A DNA stretch of 64,000 nucleotides from Methylorubrum populi (GCA_036946625.1 JAQIIU010000003.1:2183001-2247000), one strand, 5' to 3'; positions 26,391 through 35,791 are shown, numbered from the stretch's first letter. Made by a program: numbers and translations. The notes: generated by a model from the letters alone, not told the origin.

Positions 26391-26607
26391 GCTTGGCTAT
26401 TCGGCCTGGAGAGGGGCTGTCAACCCGCTCGGGGCCGAAGCGCGGCGAGCCGGGCACCGGCCCGGCCCGGGCCAAGCGTTCCAGGGCCCGGTTCTTCCGC
26501 TGCCGGTCGAGCTGGATCCCGGAACGGGGTGCCGGACGGCATCGCAGGCGAAGAGGTTCCCGATCCACCGGCCCGATCCACCGGAATGCGTCGGGGCGGA
26601 GCCTCGT

Positions 26608-27630
26608 TCATCGCCGGTCGGCCCTGCGGAACGCGTAGGGGCTCGTGCCGAACCGGGTCTTGAAGGCGCGCGAGAACGCCGCCGTCTCCGCGTAGCCGAG
26701 CCGGGCCGCGATCTCGCCGATCGGCCGCCGGCTCTCTCTCAGGAGGGTCTGCGCGAGGGCGAAGCGCTCGCCGTCCCTCAGGCCGCGGAACGAGAGGCCG
26801 CGCTCCGCCAGCGCCCGCTGCAGGCCGCGCCGCGACCGGTCGAGCCGCCGCGCCACCGCCTCGATGTCGCTCGTACCGAGGGCGAAACCGTCGCGCAGCG
26901 CCATCCGGACATCGGTCTCCAGGGCGCAGGCGGACGGGCCGTGCCGGTCGAGCAGAACCTGGGCGTAGGTCGAGAGCAGCGCGTGCAGCCGGATATCCAC
27001 GCCGGTGCGCTCCGCATCGAGTTCGTCGCGACGCAGTTCGATCGCGTTGACGGGGCTGTCGAACCCGACGGGACAGCCCAGGCCCGAACGGTAGCGCTCC
27101 GGCCGCGGGGGTTCCGGCATGGCGCACAGCACCCGCACCGGCCGCCAGCGCTGTCCGCGATGCGCCTGCAGCATCCGGACGAAGAAGCCGTTGCCGTGGC
27201 CCGTGAACTGGGCCGAGGGACCGACATCCGTGACGATCGACCAGAGGAGCGCCGGCGGATCGCGGTGTTCCGCCAGCGTGAGGTGAATGCCGCCCACCAG
27301 CGTCGGCAGGGTGCGGGCGAGATCCCGGATCGCATCCCGGAAGCGCCGGGCGTTCAGCACGAGGTAGCCGGGGATGCCCGAGCGCTCGGCACGGGTCATG
27401 GTCCCGAGTCCGAGGCCGAAACACGGGTCGCCCGACATCTGAGCCGCCACCTCGAAGTAGCGGACATAGGTGGCGAGCGAGGTGCAGGGGCCGGGCCGGT
27501 CGATCGCCTCCGGCGACAGGCCGAGCGAGCGGAACACCGAAGCGGCACCGCCGGGCAGGTGCCGGACCGCCCGATCGAACCCGGACCATGCCATGCCGTC
27601 CACCAGCGCTTCGTCAACCTGCGGGGTCAT
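26608..27630 (-). CDS. AraC-family regulator with arabinose-binding-like N domain
   Basis: 340 residues from ATG 27630. The N-terminal ~190 residues resemble the PF12625-type sensor of OruR/ArgR-like AraC proteins (YVRYFEVAAQMSGDPCFGLGL, then IPGYLVLNARRFRDAIRDL). The C-terminal DNA-binding domain has both helix-turn-helices: ARRLDRSRRGLQRALAERG and IGEIAARLGYAETAAFSRAF, then the PYAFRR ending. It is divergent from the gene at 27854 and the acyl-CoA synthetase beyond, which are possible targets. Confidence 0.88.
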   Translation of the reverse strand: MTPQVDEALVDGMAWSGFDRAVRHLPGGAASVFRSLGLSPEAIDRPGPCTSLATYVRYFEVAAQMSGDPCFGLGLGTMTRAERSGIPGYLVLNARRFRDAIRDLARTLPTLVGGIHLTLAEHRDPPALLWSIVTDVGPSAQFTGHGNGFFVRMLQAHRGQRWRPVRVLCAMPEPPRPERYRSGLGCPVGFDSPVNAIELRRDELDAERTGVDIRLHALLSTYAQVLLDRHGPSACALETDVRMALRDGFALGTSDIEAVARRLDRSRRGLQRALAERGLSFRGLRDGERFALAQTLLRESRRPIGEIAARLGYAETAAFSRAFKTRFGTSPYAFRRADRR

Positions 27631-27853
27631 CTCGGATTCCGTCGGGGAGCCGGCATGGATTATCAAAATCCTGGCACCGGATGGCAATCCTTTGCCCGCC
27701 CAACGTGCAATGCTGCCTGCCATCGAGTGGGCTGCGGACCGCTCCGAGCCGGTTGGGCGCCCGCGTCGCGGCGGAGGCCAGGCCGACGACGCCGGTTTTG
27801 ATCGCCGCCATACTTCCAAGAAACGGCACGAAACAGCGAACGGGAGGCAAGAG

Positions 27854-28225
27854 GTGGAAGAACTGACGACGCGCGTGATGGCGGCGACCGGGCTCGACAC
27901 GGCCACGGCCCGGAAGGCGATCGGGATCATCCTGACCTTCCTGCGCAAGGAAGGGCCCGCCCCGGAAGTCGAGCGTCTCGTCGCCGCGATCCCGGGCAGC
28001 GCCGCGGTCATGGACGCGCCGGCCGGCGGCGGCCTGCTGGGCCGGCTCAGCGGCATGATGGGCGGCGTGATGGGGCTCGGCCAGAAGCTCATGGCGGCCG
28101 GCGTGTCGATGAATCAGATGCACCCGCTCGGCCGGGAGCTGTTCGCCTACGGCCGCGAGCGGGCCGGGGAGGACGTGATCGGCCCGATCGTGGGCTCGGT
28201 CCCGGGCCTCGGCCAGTTCGTCTGA
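27854..28225 (+). CDS. small DUF2267-like protein of unknown function
   Basis: 123 residues from GTG 27854, preceded by GGAGG-like GGGAGGCAAGAG. An N-terminal helical part (LDTATARKAIGIILTFLRKEG) leads to a Gly/Met-rich stretch (GGGLLGRLSGMMGGVMGLG) and a conserved-looking C terminus (GRERAGEDVIGPIVGSVPG). Such DUF2267/YidB-like proteins have no established role. It lies 98 bp before the acyl-CoA synthetase and is probably in the same transcription unit. Confidence 0.6.
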   Translation: MEELTTRVMAATGLDTATARKAIGIILTFLRKEGPAPEVERLVAAIPGSAAVMDAPAGGGLLGRLSGMMGGVMGLGQKLMAAGVSMNQMHPLGRELFAYGRERAGEDVIGPIVGSVPGLGQFV

Positions 28226-28323
28226 GCGCACGAGCTGCGAGGCGGGCACGGCCTGATCGGACCACGGGAGCGACGTCCGAGGTCCGGCGGCACAACGACA
28301 ACGAACGGGGCGGAGGGCGCGCC

Positions 28324-30021
28324 ATGATCGAGGAGCAGAGGGCCGTCAGGCCGTGGCTGGCGTCGTATCCGCCCGGCATGCCGGCCGACATCGACGTCGA
28401 CGGACTCGGCACCCTCGTCGACATGTTCGCGGCGAGCACCGCGCGCTTCGCCGATCGGACCGCCGTGATCGGCTTCGGCGCGACGCTCAGCTACGCCCAA
28501 CTCGGCGCCATGGCCGGCGCCTTCGCCGCCTGGCTCCAGCGGCAGGGCTTCGCCAAGGGCGACCGCGTCGCCCTGATGATGCCGAACGTGCCGGCTTACC
28601 CGATCGCGCTGTTCGGCACGCTCCTGGCCGGCGGCACCGTCGTCAACGTCAATCCGCTCTACACGCCGCGCGAACTCGCCGCCCAGCTCAACGATTCCGG
28701 CGCCCGCCTCCTCGTCGTGCTGGAGACCTTCGCCGCGACCGTGGCCGCCGCGCTCCCGTCCCTGGGCCTCGACCGGGTCGTGCTCGCCTCGCCCGGCGAC
28801 GGGCTCGGCCTCAAGGGGAGGCTGATCAACCTCGCGGCGCGCCACATCAAGAAGGCGGTGCCGTCCTACCGCCTGCCGCGGGGGCTCGGCCTGCGCCTCG
28901 CCGACGTGCTGAAGACCGGGCGCGGGCTGCCGTTCGCGCCGGTGCCCGTCACGCAGGGGGATCTCGCCTTCCTGCAATATACCGGCGGCACCACCGGCGT
29001 GGCCAAGGCGGCGATGCTGACCCATCGCAACGTCATGGCCAACGTGGTGCAGAGCCAGACCTGGTTCGGCGCCGCCGACCCGGACGGTCCCGAACGCGTG
29101 ATGGTCACGGCCCTGCCGCTCTACCACATCTTCGCGCTGACCTGCTGCTTCCTGTTCTTCATCCGCGCGGGCGGCACCTGCCTGCTGATCCCGAACCCGC
29201 GCGACGCCGACGGCTTCGTGAGGACGCTCGCACGGCACCGCTTCACCCACATGTCGGGGGTGAACACCCTGTTCAACCTGCTCGGCAACCACCCGAAGAT
29301 CGGCACGGTCGACTTCTCGAAGGTCGACTTCGTGGTCGGCGGCGGCATGGCGGTGCAGTCGGCCGTGGCGGCACGCTGGAAGCAGGTCACGGGCACGGCG
29401 ATCATCGAGGGCTACGGCCTGTCGGAGACCTCGCCCGTCGTCTGCGTGAACCCTCACCGGCTGCAGGAATGGTCCGGCACGATCGGCTATCCCGTGCCCT
29501 CGACCGAGGTGTCGATCCGGGCCGAGGATGGCACGGCGCTGCCCTTCGGCGTACCGGGCGAACTCTGCGTGCGCGGCCCCCAGGTCATGGCCGGCTACTG
29601 GAACCGCCCCGACGAGACCGCCAGGGTGACGACGGAGGACGGCTTCTTCCGCACCGGCGACGTGGCGGTGATGACCCCCGACGGGCAGGTCCGCATCGTC
29701 GACCGGATGAAGGACATGATCCTGGTCTCAGGCTTCAACGTCTATCCGAACGAGGTCGAGGACGTGCTCGCCACCCATCCGGGCGTGCTCGAATGCGCGG
29801 TGGTCGGCGCGCCCTGCCCCGACAGCGGCGAGATGGTGGTGGCGCACGTGGTGCTGCGTGATCCCTCGGTGAGCCCGGACGCCCTGAAGGCGCACGCCCG
29901 GGCCGGCCTCACCGGTTACAAGGTGCCGCGCCGGATCGTGCTGCACAAGACGCTGCCCAAGACCAATGTCGGCAAGGTGCTGCGCCGGGCGCTGCGCGAG
30001 GCGCCTCGCGAACCGGCGTAA
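28324..30021 (+). CDS. long-chain acyl-CoA synthetase
   Basis: 565 residues. AMP-forming signature: YTGGTTGVAKAAMLTHRN (~residue 219), the A5 core GYGLSETSP, the TGDVAVM hinge, DRMKDMILVSGFNVYPNEVED and the catalytic Lys in PKTNVGKVLRR. This is the FadD layout. It activates fatty acids with ATP and CoA in the cytosol for beta-oxidation or lipid use. The adjacent electron-transfer flavoprotein genes fit an oxidation role. Confidence 0.9.
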   Translation: MIEEQRAVRPWLASYPPGMPADIDVDGLGTLVDMFAASTARFADRTAVIGFGATLSYAQLGAMAGAFAAWLQRQGFAKGDRVALMMPNVPAYPIALFGTLLAGGTVVNVNPLYTPRELAAQLNDSGARLLVVLETFAATVAAALPSLGLDRVVLASPGDGLGLKGRLINLAARHIKKAVPSYRLPRGLGLRLADVLKTGRGLPFAPVPVTQGDLAFLQYTGGTTGVAKAAMLTHRNVMANVVQSQTWFGAADPDGPERVMVTALPLYHIFALTCCFLFFIRAGGTCLLIPNPRDADGFVRTLARHRFTHMSGVNTLFNLLGNHPKIGTVDFSKVDFVVGGGMAVQSAVAARWKQVTGTAIIEGYGLSETSPVVCVNPHRLQEWSGTIGYPVPSTEVSIRAEDGTALPFGVPGELCVRGPQVMAGYWNRPDETARVTTEDGFFRTGDVAVMTPDGQVRIVDRMKDMILVSGFNVYPNEVEDVLATHPGVLECAVVGAPCPDSGEMVVAHVVLRDPSVSPDALKAHARAGLTGYKVPRRIVLHKTLPKTNVGKVLRRALREAPREPA

Positions 30022-30075
30022 GGGTCCCGCGCCGCGACGCCTGCGGCCGGATGACGTGTCTCTCGGGAGTTGGCC

Positions 30076-30825
30076 ATGAAGGTTTTGGTGCCGGTGAAGC
30101 GGGTCGTCGACTACAACGTGAAGATCCGGGTCAAGGCGGACGGTTCTGGCGTGGAACTGGCCAACGTCAAGATGTCGATGAACCCGTTCGACGAGATCGC
30201 CGTCGAGGAGGCGATCCGGCTGAAGGAGAAGGGCCGGGTCTCCGAGATCGTCGCGGTCTCGATCGGCCCGCAAGCCGCGCAGGAGACGCTGCGCACCGCC
30301 CTCGCCATGGGGGCCGACCGGGCCGTGCTGATCAAGACCGACGTCGCGTGCGAGCCGCTGGCCGTGGCCAAGCTGCTCAAGGCCGTGGTCGAACGGGAAG
30401 GCCCCGGCCTCGTCATCCTCGGCAAGCAGGCCATCGACGACGATTCGAACCAGACCGGGCAGATGCTGGCCGCGCTGCTGGGCTGGCCGCAGGGCACCTT
30501 CGCCTTCCGGCTCGCATTCGGCGAGGACGGCATCGACGTGACCCGCGAGGTCGATGGCGGCCTCCAGACCGTCGCGCTCAGGCTGCCGGCCATCGTCACC
30601 ACGGACCTGCGCCTCAACGAGCCGCGCTACGCCTCGCTGCCCAACATCATGAAGGCCAAGAAGAAGCCGCTGGAGGAGCTGAGCCCCGAGACCCTCGGCA
30701 TCGACGTCACGCCGAAGCTGACCGTGCTCAGGGTCGCCGAGCCGCCGGGCCGGCAGGCGGGCGTGAAGGTCGCCTCCGCCGCCGAACTCGTGCAGAAGCT
30801 CAAGGTCGAAGCCGGCGTGCTCTGA
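30076..30825 (+). CDS. etfB: electron transfer flavoprotein, beta subunit
   Basis: 249 residues from ATG 30076 with GGGAG upstream. KVLVPVKRVVDYNVKIRVK at the N terminus, MNPFDEIAVEEAIRLKE, and the signature GPQAAQETLRTALAMGADRAV identify EtfB, which binds AMP. With EtfA it forms the soluble acceptor of electrons from acyl-CoA and other dehydrogenases, passing them to ETF-ubiquinone oxidoreductase. It is followed after 71 bp by etfA. Confidence 0.96.
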   Translation: MKVLVPVKRVVDYNVKIRVKADGSGVELANVKMSMNPFDEIAVEEAIRLKEKGRVSEIVAVSIGPQAAQETLRTALAMGADRAVLIKTDVACEPLAVAKLLKAVVEREGPGLVILGKQAIDDDSNQTGQMLAALLGWPQGTFAFRLAFGEDGIDVTREVDGGLQTVALRLPAIVTTDLRLNEPRYASLPNIMKAKKKPLEELSPETLGIDVTPKLTVLRVAEPPGRQAGVKVASAAELVQKLKVEAGVL

Positions 30826-30896
30826 TCCTCGGGCCGCGCCGCTCCCGGCCCCGGTCGAGCGGCGTCCCTCCTCCCTCGTTCCCGAAGGTTTCGCCG

Positions 30897-31850
30897 ATGA
30901 CCACGCTCCTCTACGCCGAGCACGCCCACGGGCAGATCAAGGACGGCACCCTGAAGGCGCTGACCGCGGCCCGGGCCCTGGGCCAGCCGGTCCACGCCCT
31001 GGTGCTCGGCTCCGGTTCGAAGGCGGCGGCCGCGGCCGCGGCCGCGCTCGACGGCGTCGAGACGGTTCTGAACGCCGAGGACGCGGCCTACGACCACGAT
31101 CTCGCCGAACCCGCCGCCGCGCTGATCGCGGCGATCGCGGACGGTTACGACGCGATCGTGGCCGCGGCCACGACCACGGGCAAGAACACGTTGCCGCGGG
31201 TGGCCGCCTTGCTCGACGTGGCGCAGATCTCCGACATCATCAAGGTGGTGGCGCCCGACACCTTCGAGCGGCCGATCTACGCCGGCAACGCGATCCAGAC
31301 GGTGCGGGCGGGCGCGGGCAAGCGGGTGATCACCGTGCGCACCGCCGCCTTCACGGCGGCGCAGGCGGGCGGCGCGGCCGCCCCGGTCGAGGCGGTCTCG
31401 GCCGCGGCGCCCGACGCGCTCGGCGCCGCCTACAAGTCGGAAGACATCGCCCGGTCCGACCGGCCGGAGCTGGCCTCGGCCAAGTTCGTCGTCTCCGGCG
31501 GCCGCTCGCTCGGCTCGGCGGAGCAGTTCAAGGCGCTGATCGAGCCGCTGGCGGACGCCCTCGGCGCGGCGGTGGGCGCCTCGCGCGCCGCGGTGGACGC
31601 GGGCTACGCCCCGAACGACTGGCAGGTCGGCCAGACCGGCAAGGTGGTGGCGCCCGACCTCTACGTGGCGGTGGGCATCTCCGGGGCGATCCAGCACCTG
31701 GCCGGCATGAAGGACGCCAAGGTGATCGTGGCGATCAACAAGGACGAGGACGCCCCGATCTTCCAGGTCGCCGATTACGGACTCGTCGGTGACCTGTTCC
31801 AGGTCGTGCCGGAGTTCATGGCGCAGTTGGAGCGAGCCGATCAGGCATGA
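30897..31850 (+). CDS. etfA: electron transfer flavoprotein, alpha subunit
   Basis: 317 residues from ATG 30897. The C-terminal FAD domain shows VVSGGRSLGSAEQFK, DAGYAPNDWQVGQTGK, PDLYVAVGISGAIQHLAGM and INKDEDAPIFQVADYG, all canonical. The N-terminal domain is Ala-rich. It forms the heterodimer with EtfB and shares its operon. A DUF4142 fragment follows immediately. Confidence 0.96.
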   Translation: MTTLLYAEHAHGQIKDGTLKALTAARALGQPVHALVLGSGSKAAAAAAAALDGVETVLNAEDAAYDHDLAEPAAALIAAIADGYDAIVAAATTTGKNTLPRVAALLDVAQISDIIKVVAPDTFERPIYAGNAIQTVRAGAGKRVITVRTAAFTAAQAGGAAAPVEAVSAAAPDALGAAYKSEDIARSDRPELASAKFVVSGGRSLGSAEQFKALIEPLADALGAAVGASRAAVDAGYAPNDWQVGQTGKVVAPDLYVAVGISGAIQHLAGMKDAKVIVAINKDEDAPIFQVADYGLVGDLFQVVPEFMAQLERADQA

Positions 31851-31875
31851 CGGCCCCGAGAGCCTGTTCGGCCGA

Positions 31876-32115
31876 CCTGTTCCGACGCCCCTGACGATCT
31901 CCGGCATGCAGGGCGGCTCCGAATACGACGCGATGTTCGTCAACGCCTCGCTGCAGGGGCATCAGGAGGCCTATCAGATCCACGGCTCCCATGCCCGGGC
32001 GGGCAACGATCCGGGCCTGCGCCGCATCGCGGCGGGCACGATTCCGCTGATCCAGCTGCACATCCCGCAGCTCTCGCGGATGCAGGCGACGATGGGCGGC
32101 AACCGGCGGGGGTAG
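31876..32115 (+). pseudogene. DUF4142 protein, C-terminal fragment
   Basis: About 78 residues in frame to the stop at 32115: SGMQGGSEYDAMFVNASLQG, GHQEAYQIHGSHARAGNDPG and the closing IPLIQLHIPQLSRMQ are the C-terminal half of the DUF4142 helical bundle seen in secreted Methylobacterium proteins. The signal peptide and first half are absent; the frame upstream is just the antisense/out-of-frame tail of etfA. It is a remnant created by deletion up against etfA. Confidence 0.6.
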
Positions 32116-32213
32116 GGCCCCGTCAAGCCGGGAGACAAAAGTCGCGCGACCCGGCCGGAACTGAAGCTTTGCCCTGCCGTTCTCAAAAGCAGTCAATGGC
32201 AGGGCATGATCCG

Positions 32214-32327
32214 ATGAACGCCGACGCGATCAAGAGCCGCGACGAGGCCCTGGCTCTTCTCGATGCAGATTTGATCACCATCCATGACTTCATGACGCTG
32301 TGCGACCTGAAGGGTTGGGACCGCTAG
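32214..32327 (+). CDS. 37-residue ORF, unknown
   Basis: A short frame MNADAIKSRDEALALLDAD, then LITIHDFMTLCDLKGWDR, which can be extended upstream to ATG 32196. The composition is that of a folded or helical small protein (balanced acidic and hydrophobic residues, one Cys and one Trp), unlike random GC-rich frames that are rich in Arg/Pro. AGGGC lies upstream. I do not recognise a family. Confidence 0.35.
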   Translation: MNADAIKSRDEALALLDADLITIHDFMTLCDLKGWDR

Positions 32328-32391
32328 AAAGCACGAGGGCCGGCCTCGATCCCGGCATGGTGCATGGCCGATGGCAATGCCCGCGCAATGA

Positions 32392-32600
32392 GAGCCCGTT
32401 TGAGCGCGCTGTTCCGGCAAGCCCATCATTCCTCATGTCGAGGCCGTGCACCAGCAGCCTCGAAGCACGCCGCGACGCTTCTCCCGGCAGGCCGGCGCCG
32501 TGGGATCGACCGTTCCGGGGGGCTCAAAGCCGAGCTTTCGCTCGGCACCTCAGCATGAGGACCGTCCTGATCGCCACATCAGCTCGGGCAAACAGGCTCT
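32392..32600. repeat. MITE-like repeat family 1, degenerate copy
   Basis: It starts AGAGCCCGTTTGAG and ends GGGCAAACAGGCTCT, with diverged inner palindromes CCTCATGTCGAGG and CCTCAGCATGAGGACC. The ends are still near-inverted repeats although the middle has drifted. It lies only 17 bp from a better-preserved copy. Confidence 0.65.
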
Positions 32601-32617
32601 GATACCATCAAGCAATC

Positions 32618-32833
32618 AGAGCCTGTTTCCCGGCCGCCGTGTCTTCGTCAGGCCACGGCAAGGCGAGAGGAAAGCCCTGCTCCAGCCCCACCCTCATCCT
32701 GAGGTGCCGGAGCGCAGCGGAGGCCTCGAAGGGTGCTCCAGATCCCGCGCGATCCTGGAGCATCCTTCGAGGCCGCTCACGCGGCACCTCAGGATGAGGG
32801 GCGAGATGGGATCACCGCAGTCAAACAAGCTCT
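32618..32833. repeat. MITE-like repeat family 1, copy C
   Basis: Left end AGAGCCTGTTTCCC and right end GTCAAACAAGCTCT, with the inner pair CCTCATCCTGAGGTGCC / GGCACCTCAGGATGAGG intact. About 216 bp. TCAG flanks both ends. Confidence 0.85.
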
Positions 32834-33124
32834 CAGAGAAAAATATAAAATATCCACCAAAACAATGTCTAAAACCCTACCATGCTTAAACTGCATAAGA
32901 GTCACCGCATCGAAGGGCTCGCGCTACAATCGCCATCCCGAATGATCAACTCGTCAAGTTACAGTTCCAGACCCGTACCGGCTGCGCCGGAACAGCCACC
33001 TCGCGTTCGCGGATCGACAGGCTTCGAATGAGAGCCATGCCCGATTGCATCGCGATCGAGCAGGCTCTGGCGAGCCCGTCCTCGATGGGGCCGACGAATC
33101 CAAACCGGCCCCATCATCTACCAC

Positions 33125-33919
33125 TCAGATCGCCGCGGCCGGGTCGCGGTCCTCGGCATCGCCCGCGGGCGGCCGGGTCGTGTCGCGGCGCGGGCGGCGC
33201 TCCAGCAGGGCCCGGCCCAGCGCGCGCAGGGGCGCGGTGAGGCGGCGGGCGTCGTCGGCGCGCTCCATCACCGTCTCGCCGCGGCGGATCTCACGGTCGA
33301 GCTTGGCCATGGTGCGGGCGAGCGCCGGGTCGTCGTCCTCCAGCCAGACCTCGACGGTGCGGGCGAAGGCGATCACGGTGCCCTGGATCTTCAGCCGCCC
33401 GAGCGGCCCCTCCGTGTCGATGCCGGCCGCGGCCAGCATGTAGCGGTGGGAGTTGAGGGCGACGCCGTTCAAGGCCAGCATCGAGAGCGGGTCGCCGCGC
33501 AGGGCGAAGGCGATGCGCCGCAGCGCCGTCTTGTAGGGCGCCATCGCGTCGAGGCGGCGCATCAGCACGTCGAACAGGCGCTCGCGGGACGGCTCGTCGG
33601 CGAGGTCGTCGGTCTCGGCCTCCAGCACCGCCCGGTCGACGATCCGCGACAGGCCGCCGAGCACGGCGCCCTTCGAGGGAAACAGCTCGCGCAGGTCCGC
33701 GAGGCTCAGGTTCGCCTCGCGGGCGATGTCGCCGATCTCGATGTCGTTCCAGGGCTGCTCGGCGGCGAGCCGCATCAGCGCCTCGACCGCCGCCTCGCGC
33801 GGATGAGGCTCGCGCGGATCGGGCTTGTGGGCGGCCTTCGGCTTCGCGGATTTCGGGGAAGCAGTCTTGCCGCCGGTCTCGGGCTTGCCGCCGGATGTCG
33901 GCTCGGGCGCCGTGTCCAT
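33125..33919 (-). CDS. TetR-family transcriptional regulator
   Basis: 264 residues. A Lys/Pro-rich N-terminal tail of about 40 residues precedes the TetR DNA-binding domain (AAVEALMRLAAEQPWNDIEI, GDIAREANLSLADLRELFPS). The C-terminal ligand domain has LRRIAFALRGDPLSMLALNG and a helix with FARTVEVWLEDDDP. The combination resembles the COQ9-like/TetR proteins common in alphaproteobacteria. It is downstream of and in the same direction as proC, with a repeat element between. Confidence 0.78.
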   Translation of the reverse strand: MDTAPEPTSGGKPETGGKTASPKSAKPKAAHKPDPREPHPREAAVEALMRLAAEQPWNDIEIGDIAREANLSLADLRELFPSKGAVLGGLSRIVDRAVLEAETDDLADEPSRERLFDVLMRRLDAMAPYKTALRRIAFALRGDPLSMLALNGVALNSHRYMLAAAGIDTEGPLGRLKIQGTVIAFARTVEVWLEDDDPALARTMAKLDREIRRGETVMERADDARRLTAPLRALGRALLERRPRRDTTRPPAGDAEDRDPAAAI

Positions 33920-33989
33920 GGTCCGTGCTCCGTCTTCGCGTCCCCTCTCATGTAGGGGCGGAGCCGCGCGCTTGAAGCGTATCCCGCGT

Positions 33990-34095
33990 CATACCAAGAA
34001 GCCGGCCGATGGTCGGCTTCCCTGCGTCCGGCGGGCGCCCACCGCCGCGCCTTCGCGGGCGACCGGCGATGAGGCGGGATCATCGCCGGTGGGGA
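33990..34095. repeat. repeat family 3, copy 1
   Basis: CATACCAAGAAGCCGG..., GATGGTCGGCTTCCCTGCG and GGGATCATCGCCGG form an imperfect stem, also found at 47137-47256 and, shortened, at 59737-59792. It lies between the TetR gene and the proC stop codon. Confidence 0.75.
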
Positions 34096-34926
34096 TCAGC
34101 CGGACAATTCGCCCGCCCGGCGCCGCGCTTCCGCCACCGCTTCCGTCATCAGGGCCGGGAGGCCCCCCTGGCGCATCAGCACGGCGAGCGCCGCCGCGGT
34201 GGTGCCGCCGGGCGAGGTCACGTCCCGGCGCAGTCGGCCGGCCTCGCGGGCGTCGGAGTCGAGCAGGGCGCCGGCTCCGGCGACGGTGGCGCGGGCGAGC
34301 TGCGCCGACAGGACCGGCGGCAGCCCCGCCGCCACGCCCGCCTCGGCGAGCGCCTCCGCGAGCAGGAACACGTAGGCCGGGCCCGAGCCCGAGACCGCGG
34401 TCACCGCGTCGATCAGCCTCTCGTCGTCGAGCCACGCGACGAGGCCGGAACTGTCCAGAAGCGCCTGCGCGCCCGCCCGCGCCCGCGGGCCGACCTCGGG
34501 GCTGCCGACGGCACCGGTCGCACCCCGGCCGATGCTGGCGGGCAGGTTGGGCATGACGCGCACCACGGCGCGGGCGGCCGGCAGGCGCCGCTTCAGGTCG
34601 GCGATGGTCTTGCCGGCCAGGATCGAGACGACGAGGGTGTCCGGACCGATCCAGCCCTCGAGGGTGGCCGCCGCCGCATCCAGAACCTGCGGCTTGATGC
34701 CGAGCACCAGCGCCCCGGCGGGCGCCGCGTCCCGTGGGTTGAGGCGCAAGCCCCGCTCGGCGCAGAGCCCGTCAACCTCGGGCGACGGCTGCGGATCCAC
34801 CACCGTCACCGCGGCGGGATCGAGCCCGCCCGCGAGCCAGCCCCGCAGCAGGGCCGCCCCCATCTTGCCGGCGCCGGCCAGAACCAGGGGCGTGGGGAAG
34901 GCGGTCGAGGCTTCATCGCGCGTCAT
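34096..34926 (-). CDS. proC: pyrroline-5-carboxylate reductase
   Basis: 276 residues from ATG 34926. The N-terminal Rossmann loop LAGAGKMGAALLRGWLAGG binds NADPH; IKPQVLDA and RVMPNLPASIGRGATG follow, and the signature AVSGSGPAYVFLLAEAL with DVTSPGGTTAAAL closes the active site. It performs the last step of proline synthesis in the cytosol. It is 55 bp downstream of the ybjN-like gene, an arrangement usual in alphaproteobacteria. Confidence 0.95.
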   Translation of the reverse strand: MTRDEASTAFPTPLVLAGAGKMGAALLRGWLAGGLDPAAVTVVDPQPSPEVDGLCAERGLRLNPRDAAPAGALVLGIKPQVLDAAAATLEGWIGPDTLVVSILAGKTIADLKRRLPAARAVVRVMPNLPASIGRGATGAVGSPEVGPRARAGAQALLDSSGLVAWLDDERLIDAVTAVSGSGPAYVFLLAEALAEAGVAAGLPPVLSAQLARATVAGAGALLDSDAREAGRLRRDVTSPGGTTAAALAVLMRQGGLPALMTEAVAEARRRAGELSG

Positions 34927-34981
34927 GCGCCCTCGATCCCACCGGACAGGCCGCGAAGCAAGGGCCGCGGCCGGGTTCGGA

Positions 34982-35488
34982 TCAGGCCTCGCCCTCGGTC
35001 TCGAACAGCACGGCATCGAGAGCCTCGCGGGCGCTCTTGCCGGCCCAGAGCACGAACTGGAACGCCTGATAGTAGCGCTCGCAGGCATCGGCCGCCGTCT
35101 TCATCATCATCGCGCACTGACCTTGCGTCGGGGCGATGCCGTCGGTGAGCAGCAGGGAGTGGCGGAACATCACCACGCTGTCCGACGACCACAGGTCGAA
35201 ATGGCCGATCCAGAGCTGCTCGTTGACCAGCGCGACGAGGCGCAGCATCTCGGCCCGGCGCCGCTCCGGCACCTTCAGGTCGAAGGCGGCGGCCACGTGC
35301 AGCGACTCGACTTCCTCGATCCAGGTGAAGGCGACGTGGTACTCGGCCCAGCGGCCCGAGACGGAGACCGACATCTCGTCGGTCTCGATACGGTCGAAGA
35401 TCCAGTCCCGCAGCGAGGCGAGGCGCTCGACGACATCGAGCGGGTGCTCCGGCCGGTCGGTGTCTTCGATGAGGTTGAGCTGGGTCAT
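34982..35488 (-). CDS. YbjN-domain protein
   Basis: 168 residues. The type III secretion chaperone-like YbjN fold is indicated by HPLDVVERLASLRDWIFDR, YHVAFTWIEEVESLHVAAAF, LVALVNEQLWIGHFDLW and RHSLLL. Function is unknown; in this genus group it regularly sits between ubiK and proC. The start ATG 35488 has a conventional N terminus. Confidence 0.85.
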   Translation of the reverse strand: MTQLNLIEDTDRPEHPLDVVERLASLRDWIFDRIETDEMSVSVSGRWAEYHVAFTWIEEVESLHVAAAFDLKVPERRRAEMLRLVALVNEQLWIGHFDLWSSDSVVMFRHSLLLTDGIAPTQGQCAMMMKTAADACERYYQAFQFVLWAGKSAREALDAVLFETEGEA

Positions 35489-35791
35489 GGCGATCCAAGT
35501 TGTCGACCCGGTCGAGGGGCTCGATCGGGCCGGCGGGCAAAGCAGGGCCGTGACGGGATTCGAGGCAAATCCCGTCGAGCCCCGTCCTGCGGAGGGTTAC
35601 AGTCCAGATTTCACGAGCCCGGGGTTCGGTTCCACCTGTCCTCCGGGGCGAATCGACTTCGCAACGTTTATAGCCCGCGCGCCCCGCGGGCTTCAAAGCG
35701 TCGCCCCGGCATCAGCGGTGGGCAACCCGGCTATCCACCGATGCTTCCTGTGCAAAGAAATCCGGATTCGGCTTCCCCTCGGCGCGCGGCC
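35489..35791. other. 303-bp intergenic region
   Basis: It lies between ubiK and ybjN on the same strand. It is GC-rich with no recognisable coding frame; it presumably carries the promoter of ybjN-proC. No clear hexamers. Confidence 0.35.

Larger units (their letters stand above)
32116..33124. other. 1-kb region of repeats and AT-rich sequence
   Basis: Apart from the 37-residue ORF it holds two family 1 repeats (32392-32600 and 32618-32833) and an AT-rich stretch at 32838-32900 (AAAAATATAAAATATCC). No larger gene is visible on either strand. Confidence 0.5.
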
